From the NCBI RefSeq assembly GCF_905171765.1, contig NC_053390.1, forward strand, positions 164,149,666-164,213,665: a stretch of DNA of 64,000 nt. Direction: 5' to 3'. Source of the stretch: Bufo bufo. Lineage: Eukaryota; Chordata; Amphibia; Anura; Bufonidae. Both the position numbers and the translations under genes were made by a program. Below the pieces are notes generated by a model. That model made no database searches and was not told the DNA's origin. It saw only the letters and a list, made by a program, of their open reading frames with translations. Every line of letters starts with the position of its first letter. The stretch's first letter is position 1. Below are positions 1 to 10,123 of the stretch, in pieces.

Positions 1-220
1 TCCCTATCCACATTTGTTTGCAGGGGATTTACCTACATGTTGCTGCCTTTTGCAGCCCTCTAGCTCTTTCCTGGGCTGTTTTACAGCCTTTTTAGTGCCC
101 AAAAGTTCGGGTCCCCATTGACTTCAATGGGGTTCGGGTCGGGTTCGGATCCCGAACATTTCCGGGAAGTTCGGCCGAACTTCTCGAACCCGAACATCCA
201 GGTGTTCGCTCAACTCTAGT
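1..220 (-). repeat. Interspersed repeat with TTCGGG/CCCGAA palindromes, truncated by window edge
   Basis: Positions 100-220 carry many alternating TTCGGG and CCGAAC words and end in a sequence that on the minus strand starts ACTAGAGTTGAGCGAA. I recognise this as the terminus of an abundant frog repeat (recollection, not searched). The other end lies outside the window. It also marks where recognisable LINE sequence stops. Confidence 0.5.
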
Positions 221-230
221 CCTGATTCTA

Positions 231-547
231 TTCCTTTTCATTGATCCTTGCAAAAATTGACTGTTATTGCTATAGTCTCGCAGGGGAGGGAGGGGGATTA
301 GTAAGGAGTTGGGGTGTTATGTTTGACTATTATTTGATGGTCAATTAAGTTTGTCATGATGATTCAAACATAATACTTTAAGGTGTTTAAATTGATCTTG
401 ACATCGCAAACATAATGTGCATAAAGTGTCTAACGGCATAAAAGTGGTTTTTGACCAATTAATGTCCAGACCTGATACTTTAAAAGGTATTAACTATTTG
501 AATAATTCTTGGGAGTGTAGTATTAGTATTCTGTATAAAGAATACTA
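231..547 (-). pseudogene. LINE (Tx1/L1-like) reverse transcriptase fragment, downstream of YADD
   Basis: Read on the minus strand this continues the reverse transcriptase directly from the YADD motif across the mariner insertion at 548-1444. It starts with DDVVFFIQNTN and then, after a one-base frameshift near 485, reads INWSKTTFMPL, which is the usual L1-type block after the palm (I-N-W-S-K). Below about 400 the reading degrades into stops. The 3' end of the LINE is not found; the TTCGGG repeat at 1-220 replaces it. Clearly dead. Confidence 0.7.
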
Positions 548-823
548 CAGGGTGGGCTATTTATATGGATACACCTTAATAAAATGGGAATGGTTGGTGA
601 TATACTAATGTGCCACAAACAGGAAGTTAATATGTGAAGGGGGAAACATTTCAAGATGGGTGGTGACCATGGCGGCCATTTTGAATCCAACTTTTGTTTT
701 TTCAATAGGAAGAGGGTCATTTGACACATCAAACTTATTGGGAATTTCACAAGAAAAACAATGGTGTGCTTGGTTTTAACGTAACTTTATTCTTTCATGA
801 GTTATTTACAAGTTTCTGACCAC

Positions 824-1021
824 TTACAAAATGTGTTCAATGTGCTGCCCCTTGTGTTGGATTGTCAATGCAACCCTTTTCTCCCACTCTTCACACACTG
901 ATAGCAACACCGCAGGAGAAATGCTAGCACAGGTTTCCAGTATCCGTAGTTTCAGGTGCTGCACATCTCGTATCATCTGAAGGCAATCGTCTATGCTGTG
1001 AAGATACGAGATGTGCAGCAC
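824..1021 (-). pseudogene. Mariner/IS630-type transposase C-terminus, left arm
   Basis: The C-terminal 40 residues read LRILETCASISPAVLLSV and end GQHIEHIL. This fits the end of arthropod-type mariner/IS630 transposases (a helix with AC..I....L..V followed by G.HIEHL). No catalytic aspartates are present, and the first residues come from the hairpin loop and opposite arm, so the apparent ATG is not a real start. The mirror copy lies at 956-1153 on the other strand and overlaps it across the loop. Confidence 0.6.
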
Positions 1022-1153
1022 CTGAAACTACGGATACTGGAAGCCTGTGCTAGCATTTCTCCTGCGGTGTTGCTATCAGTGTGTGAAGAGTGGGAGAAAA
1101 GGGTTGCATTGACAATCCAACACAAGGGGCAGCACATTGAACACATTTTGTAA
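956..1153 (+). pseudogene. Mariner/IS630-type transposase C-terminus, right arm
   Basis: Inverted partner of the left-arm fragment; the C-terminal 43 residues are the same except for one E/T difference and end GQHIEHIL followed by a stop. Only the tail of the DDE domain is present. Both copies point outward, toward their own terminal repeat, which shows that each arm is the 3' end of the parent transposon. Confidence 0.6.
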
Positions 1154-1444
1154 GTGGTCAGAAACTTGTAAATAACTCATGAAAGAATAAAGTTATGTTA
1201 AAACCAAGCACACCATTGTTTTTCTTGTGAAATTCCCAATAATTTTGATGTGTCAAATGACCCTCTTCCTATTGAAAAAACAAAAGTTGGATTCAAAATG
1301 GCCGACTTCAAAATGGCCGCCATGGTCACCACCCATCTTGAAAAGTTTCCCCCCTCACATATACTAATGTGCCACAAACAGGAAGTTAATATCACCAACC
1401 ATTCCCATTTTATTAAGGTGTATCCATATAAATGACCCACCCTG

Positions 1445-1576
1445 TACATCATCTGCATATAAAGAAATACAATCCTCCCTTCCCAGTATTCCAAACCCTT
1501 CAATCCCAGAATCTTGCCTTACCCTAGCAGCAAGAGGCTCGAGATTGATTGATATATATATATATATATATATATA
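1445..1576 (-). pseudogene. LINE reverse transcriptase fragment with YADD catalytic motif
   Basis: Between the mariner fold-back and the hAT element, the minus strand reads EPLAARVRQDSGIEG, then GREDCISLYADDV. SLYADD is the palm catalytic motif of the reverse transcriptase, with the L1-type EPLA block upstream. The segment joins 2869 (…PLSPLLF) on one side and 547 (DDVVFF) on the other once the two insertions are removed. A TA-dinucleotide run has replaced the residues between PLLF and EPLA. Confidence 0.75.
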
Positions 1577-1577
1577 T
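1552..1577. repeat. (TA)n microsatellite
   Basis: About 13 TA dinucleotides lie inside the LINE reverse transcriptase, immediately beside the hAT target site at 1577-1584. It may be a secondary expansion in the LINE sequence. Confidence 0.9.
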
Positions 1578-1584
1578 CAAATAG

Positions 1585-2860
1585 TAGAGGTGGGACGACT
1601 AATCCCTCGAATCTTGCTGGATTCATGGACTCGAATCCCGATGTAATTTACCCAATACGAATCCGACGAATCCCAGTGGGGCCCAGACTGGTGGCGGCGG
1701 CGGCAGGGCACAGCAGGAGATGAGCGCTTCGCTGCTGCGGCAGTGGAGGGAGAGGCGTCTCCCTTCCCTGTTCCTCTGATATTCTGCGGGACTTGTCCTG
1801 GCAGCCTATCAGAGGCCGGTGCAGGCAGCGTGATGACGTCATCGCGCCACCCGAGCCGTGCAGCGCGGGACACAGGCCAGAAGAGGCCTGCATCGCAGCA
1901 GAGGTAAGTAAAAGTGTTTTTTTTTATCTGTTACTGGCACATTGGGAGGGGGGGAGCCACTATGATACTACTGGCACATTGGGGGGAGGAGATGGCACTA
2001 TGATACTGACACATTGGGGGGAGGAGATGGCACTATGATACTGACACATTGGGGGGAGGAGATGGCACTATGATACTGACACATTGGGGGGAGGAGATGG
2101 CACTATGATACTGACACATTGGGGGGGAGAGATGGCACTATGATACTGACACATTGGGGGGGGGAGATGGCACTATGATACTTGCACATGGGGGGAGGCA
2201 CTTGATACTGGCACATTATTGGGGGGCGCTATGGGGGTCCTTTTTTACTGGAACATTATTGGTTGGCACTGTGGGGCCACTTCTTATTGGCACATTATTG
2301 GGGGGCACTATGGGGGCATCTACTGAGGCCACAAATGGGAATTTTATATGGGGGGCTCTGTGTGGCACTAGTATTATCAGGGGTATTATCTGTTTCTGCA
2401 TTATAGTATTGGGGAGCACAGCGGCACAGTATTGGGGGTGGTAGGATGATTTGTCCAGAAGATTCGAGGATGATGGAAAAGTAAAAACTACGTTTTTTAT
2501 TTATTTTTGTCAAACTTCAGAGACAAAAAATGGCTGAAAAATGGTGGTCTGGTCTGAAGGGAGAAGATGAGGAAAGAGAACATCTACATCAAAGGAGACG
2601 TCACTGGATGTAAGAGGTATGTGTGCTGTATTACCCTGTATTTCTGTAGTGATAGGAGCAGGGGCGTAACGATCGTGGTCATAGAGGGTGCGACCGTGAC
2701 TGGGGGGGTGGAGGCAGAGGTTCAGATAAACTGACACTGTCTGACTTGGTTTCTTACACCGTTCACACAATTCTTATGTACAGGATTCGTAGGATTCAAG
2801 ATTCAATCTACTCGAGAACCTTTTCGGATTCGAACAAAAATTGGATTCGTCCCACCTCTT
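1585..2860. mobile_element. Non-autonomous hAT element with internal minisatellite
   Basis: Terminal inverted repeats TAGAGGTGGGACGA and TCGTCCCACCTCTT are flanked by a perfect 8-bp duplication, TCAAATAG, at 1577-1584 and 2861-2868. An 8-bp duplication with TAGAGGTGG-like ends is the hAT signature. Subterminal GAATCC/GGATTC words recur in both ends. There is no transposase; the middle is GC-rich (1670-1900) and then a G-rich tandem array. It sits inside the LINE reverse transcriptase gene. Confidence 0.85.
1932..2190 (+). repeat. Minisatellite inside the hAT element, unit about 35 bp
   Basis: About seven tandem copies of a unit made of ATGGCACTATGATACTGACA followed by CATTGGGGGGAGGAG. The first and last copies are shorter or diverged, and related GGCACATTATTGG words continue to about 2320. 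Confidence 0.9.
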
Positions 2861-2868
2861 TCAAATAG

Positions 2869-3911
2869 TAATGGGGAAAGTGGGCATACTTGACAGGAAC
2901 CTCTATTCAGTACAATGCTGTCTGTCAAACTCCCATTAATATTCAACCTGGCCTTGGGGGACTTGTACAAAAGCTTAATCATGTTTATGAACCTAACTCT
3001 GAATCCCATTTTATCCAAAACTTTCCAGAGGAATCTCCACTCCACCCTATCAAAGGCCTTAGAGGCATCAAGAGACAGGATGGAGAGAGATACCCCCTTC
3101 CCCCGAAGATTGTATATTCGCAAATAGCCGGTGTAAATTATAATGTGTACCCTTATTAGGGATTAAAACCATTCTCATCCGAATGTATTATTGATGCAAT
3201 AACCTTAGCGAGCCTAGTAGCAAGAATCCTTGAATGAATTTTTACAATCGGTGTTCAATAACAAAATTGGCCTATATGATTCAATATCTAAGGGATCCTT
3301 ACCTTTTTTTAATATTAGTATTATTACCGCTTCTGACATTGATTCGGGAAGGGTACCATCCTCCACTGATTCCATGAATACCTTCAATAAATAAGGGAGA
3401 ATAGCCTTCCTATATTTACGGTAGAATTTGTAAGGGAATCCATCTGAGCCAGGGGAGGAGTTTCCCGAGCAAGCCTTTATTGCAGCCTCCAACTCCTGCA
3501 GATAGAATTCATGATCGAGAAATTGTCTTTGAGTATCCGTTAAGACTGGTAGGGAGATAAAATTCAGATATACATCCATCATTTCTTCTGGGATATTCTT
3601 ATCTTCTCTAATCCGCAAAGTACTTAACAAAAATTCCTTTTATGGATTCTTGATCATCTATAGTTAATCCTTCAGGTGAACGAATTTGCCATTTCCTTTT
3701 TTTGATCCTGATTCGAAACCACCCTGGCAAACAATTTCCCTGGGCAGCCCGATTCAGCAAAAAGATTCTGCCCCTTAAATAAAAGCTTCTACTGTGACTT
3801 ATCCAGAAAATAAATCTGACTACAGCTAAGTCTTTTAGTTCCCTCTCTTTCATACCACACCCCTTTCTCAAGTTGGAAATGTTACTAACAAATAGGCCCC
3901 TCATGAATGCC
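2869..3911 (-). pseudogene. LINE (Tx1/L1-like) reverse transcriptase, fingers and palm
   Basis: Minus-strand reading, in order: a linker with VSNISNLRKG (near 3880), the RT entry block SPGSDGFPYKFYRKY with LPESMSEAVIILI and SYRPI (3214-3630), then SLDASKAFDRVEW (first palm aspartate, near 3060) and LNRGSCQVCPLSPLLF (near 2880). These are the canonical L1-type RT blocks 0-5. There are frameshifts near 3600 and 3214 and no continuous frame. The next block, YADD, is displaced to 1450 by the hAT insertion, and the 5' half is displaced to 6486-7345 by the TTAA element. Confidence 0.85.
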
Positions 3912-4829
3912 TTAACCCCTTCAACCCCGGGCCTGTTTTCACCTTCCTGACCAGGCCATTTTTTGCAAATCTGACATGTCACTTTATGTGGTAATAGCTT
4001 TGGAACACTTACTTATCCAAGCCATTCTGAGACTGTTTTCTCGTGACACATTGTACTTTATGATAGTCATAAACTTGAGTCAATATATTTCACCTATTAT
4101 TTTATAATAGATAGTGATAACTATATGAGGTATTACTTTACATTTCCCATATGTCTACTTCATGTTTGGATCATTTTGAAAATGACATTTTATGTTTTGG
4201 GGACGTTAGAAGGCTTAGAAGTTTGGACCAGTTCAGATCTGAAGTCACTTTGTGAGGCTTACATAATAGAAACCACCCAAAAAAAAATGACCCCATTTTA
4301 GAAACTACACCCCTCAAGGTATACAAAAAAACCAGATTTTACAAACTTTGTTAACCCTTTAGGTGTTCCACAAGAATTAATGGAAAATGGAGATGAAATT
4401 TCTGAATTTCACTTTTTTGGCAGATTTCACATTTTAATCATTTTTTTCCAGTAGGAAAGCAAGGGTTAACAGCCAAATAAAACTCATTATTTATTACCCT
4501 GATTCTGCGGTTTACAGAAACACCCCACATGTGATCGTAAACTGCTGTACGGGCACACAGCAGGGCGCAGTAGGAAAGGAACGCCATATGGTTTTTGGAA
4601 GGCAGATTTAGCTGAACAGATTTTTAGATGCCATGTCCCATTTGAAGCCCTAGTGATGCACCCCTACAGTAGAAACTCAAAAAAGTGACCACATTTTGGA
4701 AACTATGGGATAAGGTGACAGTTTTATTGGTACTATTTTGGGGTACATATGATTTTTAATTGCTCTATATTAAGTTTTTTGTGAGGCAAGGTAAAAAAAA
4801 AAAATTATGTTTTGGCACGTTTTTTTTTC

Positions 4830-5920
4830 TATTTTTAACAACATTCATCTGACAGGTTAGATTATGCGCTATTTGTATAGAGCAGGTTGTTACGGACGCA
4901 ATGATATAAAATATGTCTACTTTCTATGATGTTTGCTTCGGTTTTACATAATAAAGCATTTTTGAAAACAAAAATTAGGTTTTGTACGGTATCTCCATTT
5001 TCTGAATGCCCTATTTTTTTTATATTTTTCTGACGATCATCTTGTGCAGGGGCTTGTTTGTTGCAGGAAGAGTTGACGTTTTTATTGGTACCATTTTTGG
5101 GTACATATGATGTTTTGATCATTCATTATTACAGTTTATGGGGCAAGGTGACCAAAAAAATTAGTTTTTGCGCAGTTTTTATTTATTTTTACAGCGTTTA
5201 CCTAAGGGATTAGGTCATGTGACTTTTTTTATAGAGCAGATCGTTATGGACGTGGCAATACCCAATATGTCTACTTTCTTATTTAAGAATTACACATTTT
5301 TGAAACCAAAATAATGATATTTTAGTGTATCCATAGTCTGAGAGCCATAGCTTTTTTTTTTTTTTTTTACCAATTGTCTTAGGTAAGAACTAATTTTTTG
5401 CGCGATGATTGCTACTATTTTGGGGGGCATACGCCTTTTTGATCACTTGCTGTTGCAATTTTTGTGATTTAATGTGACAAGAACGGCTTTTTTTTACTGT
5501 AAATTTTTTTACAGTGTTCATCTGAGGGGTTAGGTCATGTGATATTTTTATAGAGCTGGTTGTTACGGACGTGGCAATACCTAATATGTATTTAAAAAAA
5601 AATTATGTGTTTCACTTTAGCACAATGAGCAGTTTTAAAAAAAATTAAATAAAATTATGTTTGTGTCTCCATGTTCTGAGAGCTATAGTTTTTTAATTTT
5701 TTGGGTGATTCTCTTAGGTAGGGGCTCATTTTTTGTGGGATGAGGTGACGGTTTTATGGGACATACGCCTTTTTGATCGCTTGGTGTTGCACTTTGTGAT
5801 GTAAGGTGACAAAAATTGCTTTTTTTTTCTATAGTGTTTATTGGACAGGGTGGATCATGTGATATATTTATAGAGCCAGTCATTATGGACACGGCGATAC
5901 CTAATATGTGTGTTTTGTTT
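4830..5920. repeat. Four diverged internal units of about 310-360 bp
   Basis: The block TATAGAGC..GTTA.GGACG..GC.ATACC.AATATGT recurs near 4875, 5228, 5550 and 5868. Each is followed by a T-rich stretch and CTGAGAGC or similar, then a GGTACC/GGGCATACG block. The spacing is irregular and identity moderate, so this is an old internal amplification. Confidence 0.65.
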
Positions 5921-6057
5921 TTCCTGTTTTTTATTATAAAATAAGGGGAAAGGAGCGTTTTTTCTGTTTTTACTTTATAAATTTTATTAAAAACACTTTA
6001 AACTTTTTTTCTTTAATTTATTTCTGATGTTCACTTTTAGGGGTTTGATCCCCTCTG

Positions 6058-6145
6058 CAATGCATTACAATACATCTGTATTGTAATGCATTGCCTGTTC
6101 GTGTACTATAGTCAGTAGTACACGAACAGGTTGCCTAGGAGACCC
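6058..6145. repeat. Two short hairpins inside the TTAA element
   Basis: TGCATTACAATACA is followed by its inverse with almost no loop (about 6061-6090). CCTGTTCGTGTACTA and TAGTACACGAACAGG then form a second stem (about 6092-6131). No terminator or RNA gene function can be claimed. Confidence 0.7.
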
Positions 6146-6485
6146 AGCCTGAGGCTGGATCTCCTCGGCACCCGTAGAAGGCAGGTCCCGATGCTGTGCA
6201 AGGCATTGGGCAGCCTCTGCACGACATGGGGCTGCCTTGTAACGCATCGGGTCCACGCCACAGCAGCGCGGGTACTCAATGCGATCACTCACCCAACACA
6301 AACTCCTTCTGTGTCGCGGTCATAGAAGGGGTCAATACAGCAGGGGCCCGGCTACCAGGGACTGCCGGGCCCCTGCAGTGATCGCGCGCACCGCTCCGGT
6401 GCACACCCGATCACCATAACGTACTATTACGTCAAATTGCGGGAAAGCAGTGGTTTCCATGAGGTAGTAGTACGTCAGGGGTCAA

Positions 6486-7345
6486 GGGCATCCCATACCA
6501 ACTTTATTTTTGCCGAAAAATATCCCAAAAATGGACAATCTCCTGTTCCATCATTTTGTGGTTATCCATTATAGAGAGCCAATGGGGATTTAGTCTAAAT
6601 GGTGGTCTTGACCGATATTTATTATTAGTCATGAATACTTCCAAAGTAAATGGTACATGGTCCGATAGAGCCCTGGCCTCGTAATTCTTCAGATTTATAC
6701 ATCTAAGATAGTTTTTATTTATCAAGGCCAGATCTATCCTGAACATGGAATTTCCGGATTTATTTACACAAGAATAAGCTCTTTTCCCCTTCCCTAAATA
6801 ACCCAATGCATCTATAAAGCCTGATTCCAAACATAATCGTGTCAAAGGGGAACGTTGTGCATGGATATAGGTGTCTCCCCCATTGAGATCCTATCAGTTT
6901 CTGGATTAATGACAGAATCAAAGTCCCCATTAACTATCGACGGACATTCAGGCCATTGGTCCATAAAAGTTAGCAAAGAATTAAGTACATAAAAAGAAGA
7001 GGGTGGGGGAATTTAAATAAAATCCAAAATACATAGTGTGCCAGCAAGTTTTCCACAGAGAAATACAAATCTATCTTGCTTATCAATAGAGGATGCCCAG
7101 CAGACAAAGTCAATCTGATTATGAACTAACACTGTCACTCCTCTAGGATAACTAGAGAAAGTGGAGTGGTATATCTGTCTGGCCCATCCCCTATCGATCC
7201 AGCTATCTGTTTCCTCAGTAAGATGAGTTTCAACTAAGGAAACAAATGCTGGTAGCCGTCTCTGTACCAAATCAAGAACCACCTGTCTTTTTAACTTATC
7301 CCCCAAACCCCGATCATTCCATGTTAAGATTTTAATCGATATCAA
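6486..7345 (-). pseudogene. LINE (Tx1/L1-like) apurinic endonuclease domain
   Basis: From 7345 downward: ISIKILTWNDRGL..KRQVVLD, then SLVETHL (catalytic E of APE-type endonucleases) and YPRGVTVLVHN; after a frameshift, FRIDLALIN and ALSDHVPFTLE near 6650 (the terminal SDH block). These are the ordered motifs of the endonuclease that nicks target DNA for LINE retrotransposition. The usual S-R-I-D-Y is F-R-I-D-L here. A frameshift and stop separate the halves around 6850-7010. The reading then runs into KLVWDA at 6500, where the TTAA element interrupts. Confidence 0.85.
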
Positions 7346-7479
7346 ATCAATCGATAGATTCCCAAAACAGAAAACCCTTCAAGCTCTCATCCCCTCCTCC
7401 AAAGAGACGCACCGCAATCCATCCCATATACCCCCCAAACCAGTTGATCCGCCACATTACTGCACCAGATCTCTTATCC

Positions 7480-7640
7480 AAAACCACTCCTCCCCCCTCC
7501 TCCACCCCACGCTCCAGTTAAGCCAGTCTGTCAAAAAAAAAAAAAGTTTCCCCATTAAAAATGATCCACAATTTTGCTGGGTAAACAAATGAGTGCTTAA
7601 TGTCCCTTTCTTGCAGCCGTTTTTTTAATCACAGTAAAAC
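7480..7640 (-). pseudogene. LINE ORF1 protein C-terminus fragment
   Basis: The minus strand reads KRLQERDIKHSFVYPAKLWI followed by FNGETFFFFDRLA. This resembles the C-terminal domain of L1-type ORF1 RNA-binding proteins (…YPAKLRI.FNG..FF…). It lies directly upstream of the endonuclease with a short spacer, as expected for a two-ORF LINE. It carries stops and homopolymer slips. Nothing further upstream is recognisable. Confidence 0.55.
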
Positions 7641-8028
7641 TTAATCTCTTTTCTTTAATCTCTTTAGAAAAAAAAAAAAGTTATACTTAAACCAACCATG
7701 CATAGAAAATTATTGTAAGTCAAACCAGCAGATTCAGGCAGGACCGGGCAAACAACTAATCTGTATGGGGGCGTCTCCACTTCCTTTCTCCCCAATAGTA
7801 GATATCAGGGAATGTAGAATCAGGACCAAGAGAGTAGTGAAGAGAGTCTGAGCACATGACAAACTGGGGACTGCAAATTGGGAACTTCCATCAAATTTGC
7901 ATATCACATAATATATTTTATCGGCATTTGGATTTTTATCCAGGGATACAAAGATATGTTTATAAAAGCGTTTTAGTCCATTACACATGGCTTAAATTTG
8001 GCGTAAAGGGGCTGTCAGAGCCCCTTTA
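7641..8028. other. No gene seen
   Basis: AT-rich sequence that may include decayed LINE ORF1 near 7650-7730. I see no open frame with recognisable similarity and no terminal repeats. Confidence 0.5.
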
Positions 8029-8271
8029 GGACTCATGCACACAACCATAGTTTCAGTCCGCATCCGATCAGCATTTTTTGTGGATCAGATGCAGACACAT
8101 TCAATTTAATGGGGCCGAAAAAAATGCAGTGGTCCCACAAAAAAAAAAAAAAATAGAACATGCCCTATTCTTGCTTTGTGTACAAGAACAGGCATTTGAA
8201 ATAACTGTGGGACCTGTGGAAGGGAAAATGGGGAAGGCCCATGGCCGGATATGGTAATGTGCAGGAGGCCC
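8029..8271. repeat. MITE of the GCATCCGATC family, Harbinger-like
   Basis: Starts GGACTCATGCACACAACC and ends inverted-like with TGTGCAGGAGGCCC, flanked by TTA/TAA. The interior has TCCGCATCCGATC and its inverse, a pattern I know from frog MITEs. A related family with clear 3-bp duplications occurs at 20369 and 25159. Confidence 0.5.
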
Positions 8272-8902
8272 TAATAAGACAGTAACACAAGAAAAGCAAA
8301 GGCAACAGCCCAAGAGGGACACAGAGATACATAGAAAAATTTACCTACAGCATTCTGTTTTTTCGGATATCATCAAATCCTGCTTAATGTACACATTTAG
8401 TTTACAAACGCCACATGAAAATTGGATTCAAATATTATGGGGTGTACAGTGCGTAGTGGAGAGGCAGGAGTTTTGAAAAAATATTTAATAGGCATGGAAA
8501 TGTCAAAGCAAGCTAAAATTGACCCAAATTATGTAAGAGAACAAGCCAATAAATATCATTTTCTATTGGTAAGGCAAATAAAGTAGATTATAAAACAAGT
8601 AGCTATCTGTGCTACAGTACTTGTTCTAGGCTAGACTTGTTGCCCTTAGGTGGTAAAGATAAATATTTCCAGATGTAACCATGTTTGTAAAATGCCAGAT
8701 TTTTACTTATCTCTTCGTCATCTCAAACAGGAATTATCTTCCACTCAGCTGCTGTAATTTCAGCCTCGAGTTGAAAAATATTTGACAAAAGCACAGTTTT
8801 ATATTTAGATCAAACACAGCATACTATATTTAAAATGAAAAAGAAAGGCAACCAGACATACAGATCCTACCTGTTTTATCAGCAATTTTGGATGGCTTTG
8901 AC
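8272..8902. other. No gene seen, apparently single-copy sequence
   Basis: AT-rich, without terminal repeats, tandem structure or a coding frame that I can support. Confidence 0.5.
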
Positions 8903-8918
8903 AGTCAGAAACACTTAA

Positions 8919-9642
8919 AGGATAACTGTCACACTTAGACCCTAATTTCAGTTTTCATATATGTAGTTACTAATACCATGATATTCCAGAATCAGTTACT
9001 ATTAGACTGACTTACCCCATATTTAATAAGATTCAGCCCTTAGCAACCAGTCTGCATAAAACTGCAATTTCACTATTCAGTTAAGATGGCCGCCACTGCC
9101 CTCACCCTGAGGCTAATCCCGCCTGCCCTCACTAGCCAGTAACAATAGCCCCCCAAAAGTGTCAGTAACCAGAGCCCTCCCCCTAAAGGGTTAATCTCCT
9201 GCAGCACAAAGGGGTCCTCTTACCATATGTTGCTTTCATTTATACACTGAGCAGACGGCAGATCTCCCTTCCCTGCTCTGCGCTGCTTCAACTCTTCCTT
9301 CTCCAGCTCTGCTGAGTGAGGGAGCATCTGCCAAGCGCAGGGACAGGGAGAAGTGCACACAGCCCAGGCACTGTTAGCTGCTGGGGAGGACCTAGCTTTA
9401 ATCATTTACTTACAGTCCCTAGCTGTCAGTAATCTGACCTAGCACGCAGCCTGCAACAGATAGACGGACCATGCCTAGCAACCCTATTTTAAGCACAGGT
9501 AAAAGTAGGCAGTACCGGGAACAAAAATGTGGAATTAAGGGTAATTGAATACACAGTGAAAAGTTGAAATAGGGCCACCAAGGAGATATTAATCACCACA
9601 ATCCAATACTCCAAAAAAAAAAAAAATACGGACAGTTATACT
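8919..9642. mobile_element. TTAA-flanked MITE
   Basis: TTAA at 8915-8918 and 9643-9646; inverted ends AGGATAACTGTC and GACAGTTATACT. There is no gene in its 724 bp. It sits at the junction of an older Penelope-like insertion, whose 13-bp duplication lies at 8903-8915 and 9790-9802. Confidence 0.8.
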
Positions 9643-9646
9643 TTAA

Positions 9647-9789
9647 GTCATGAGTAAGAACCGCACGGTTCGAAACGCGTAGACTTTGCGTGACAGTGGA
9701 TGGTGTTGATGCTGCATGTATTTTTTCACTGAAAATAAAGGAACGAACAACTCAAAAATACTCCGGTGCTGCATCCAATGTTTTTTGTT
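9647..9789 (+). mobile_element. 5'-truncated Penelope-like tail with 13-bp target duplication
   Basis: AGTCAGAAACACT occurs at 8903-8915 and 9790-9802. Between them, once the TTAA MITE is removed, there is only about 150 bp. It contains AACCGCACGGTT followed by CGAAACGCGTAG, a short stem and then GAAAC, and a tail with AATAAA. The stem-GAAAC-GCG arrangement resembles the degenerate hammerhead ribozymes of Penelope-like elements. Family assignment is inference. Confidence 0.5.
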
Positions 9790-9802
9790 AGTCAGAAACA
9801 CT

Positions 9803-10123
9803 GTCTGAACAAAGGCTCAGAGCTGGAAATGCATCCTCTAATATCACTGCAAAAAAGGATACTTCACAACTTAAAAGGAACCTGTCACCTCCATAATGCC
9901 TCCCACCCAACTGCATGCAGTTGATCTTCAGTGTTAATTGCTGTGTGGCACTTTTAAACAGAGGCTATACCCACTTCTCCTACCCTGGCACTCTCCTGTC
10001 CTACAGGTGGGAACCCTTCTGCCATCTGCTTTTCCTCCTTTTGCACATCATCTAAGACCAATGAGAATAGGTAATCAGGATCATCCAGCTTCTCTCTGTG
10101 TCTTGCTGACTTTTCTCGGACAC
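9803..10123. repeat. Start of an interspersed repeat (GGAACCTGTCACC end)
   Basis: TTAAAAGGAACCTGTCACC at about 9871-9889 looks like the left end of a TTAA-type frog MITE. The matching right end was not found; the palindrome at 10124 may have interrupted or replaced it. No gene. Confidence 0.4.

Larger units (their letters stand above)
548..1444. mobile_element. Palindromic fold-back made of two inverted mariner-type 3' ends
   Basis: The element is flanked by TA (546-547 and 1445-1446) and starts CAGGGTGGG and ends CCCACCCTG. Its two halves, 548-974 and 1003-1444, are inverted copies around a 28-base loop. Each arm holds the last 40 or so codons of a transposase, its 3' untranslated part and the terminal repeat. 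The arms differ by point changes and by a 15-base duplication in the right arm (around 1301-1315). It interrupts the LINE reverse transcriptase beside its YADD codons. As RNA the arms would form a very long hairpin. Confidence 0.85.
3916..6481. mobile_element. TTAA-flanked piggyBac-type non-autonomous element
   Basis: The target site is TTAA at 3912-3915 and TCAA (one change) at 6482-6485. Removing the element with one TTAA copy restores the LINE reading as W-D-A-L-K-A-F-M-R across the junction, so both ends are exact. Ends read CCCCTTCAACCCC and, inverted, CCCCTGACGTAC. The interior is AT-rich with no gene. The first 400 bases match the pattern at 16880-17450, so this appears to be a deletion relative of the large piggyBac-type element further along. 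Confidence 0.8.
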
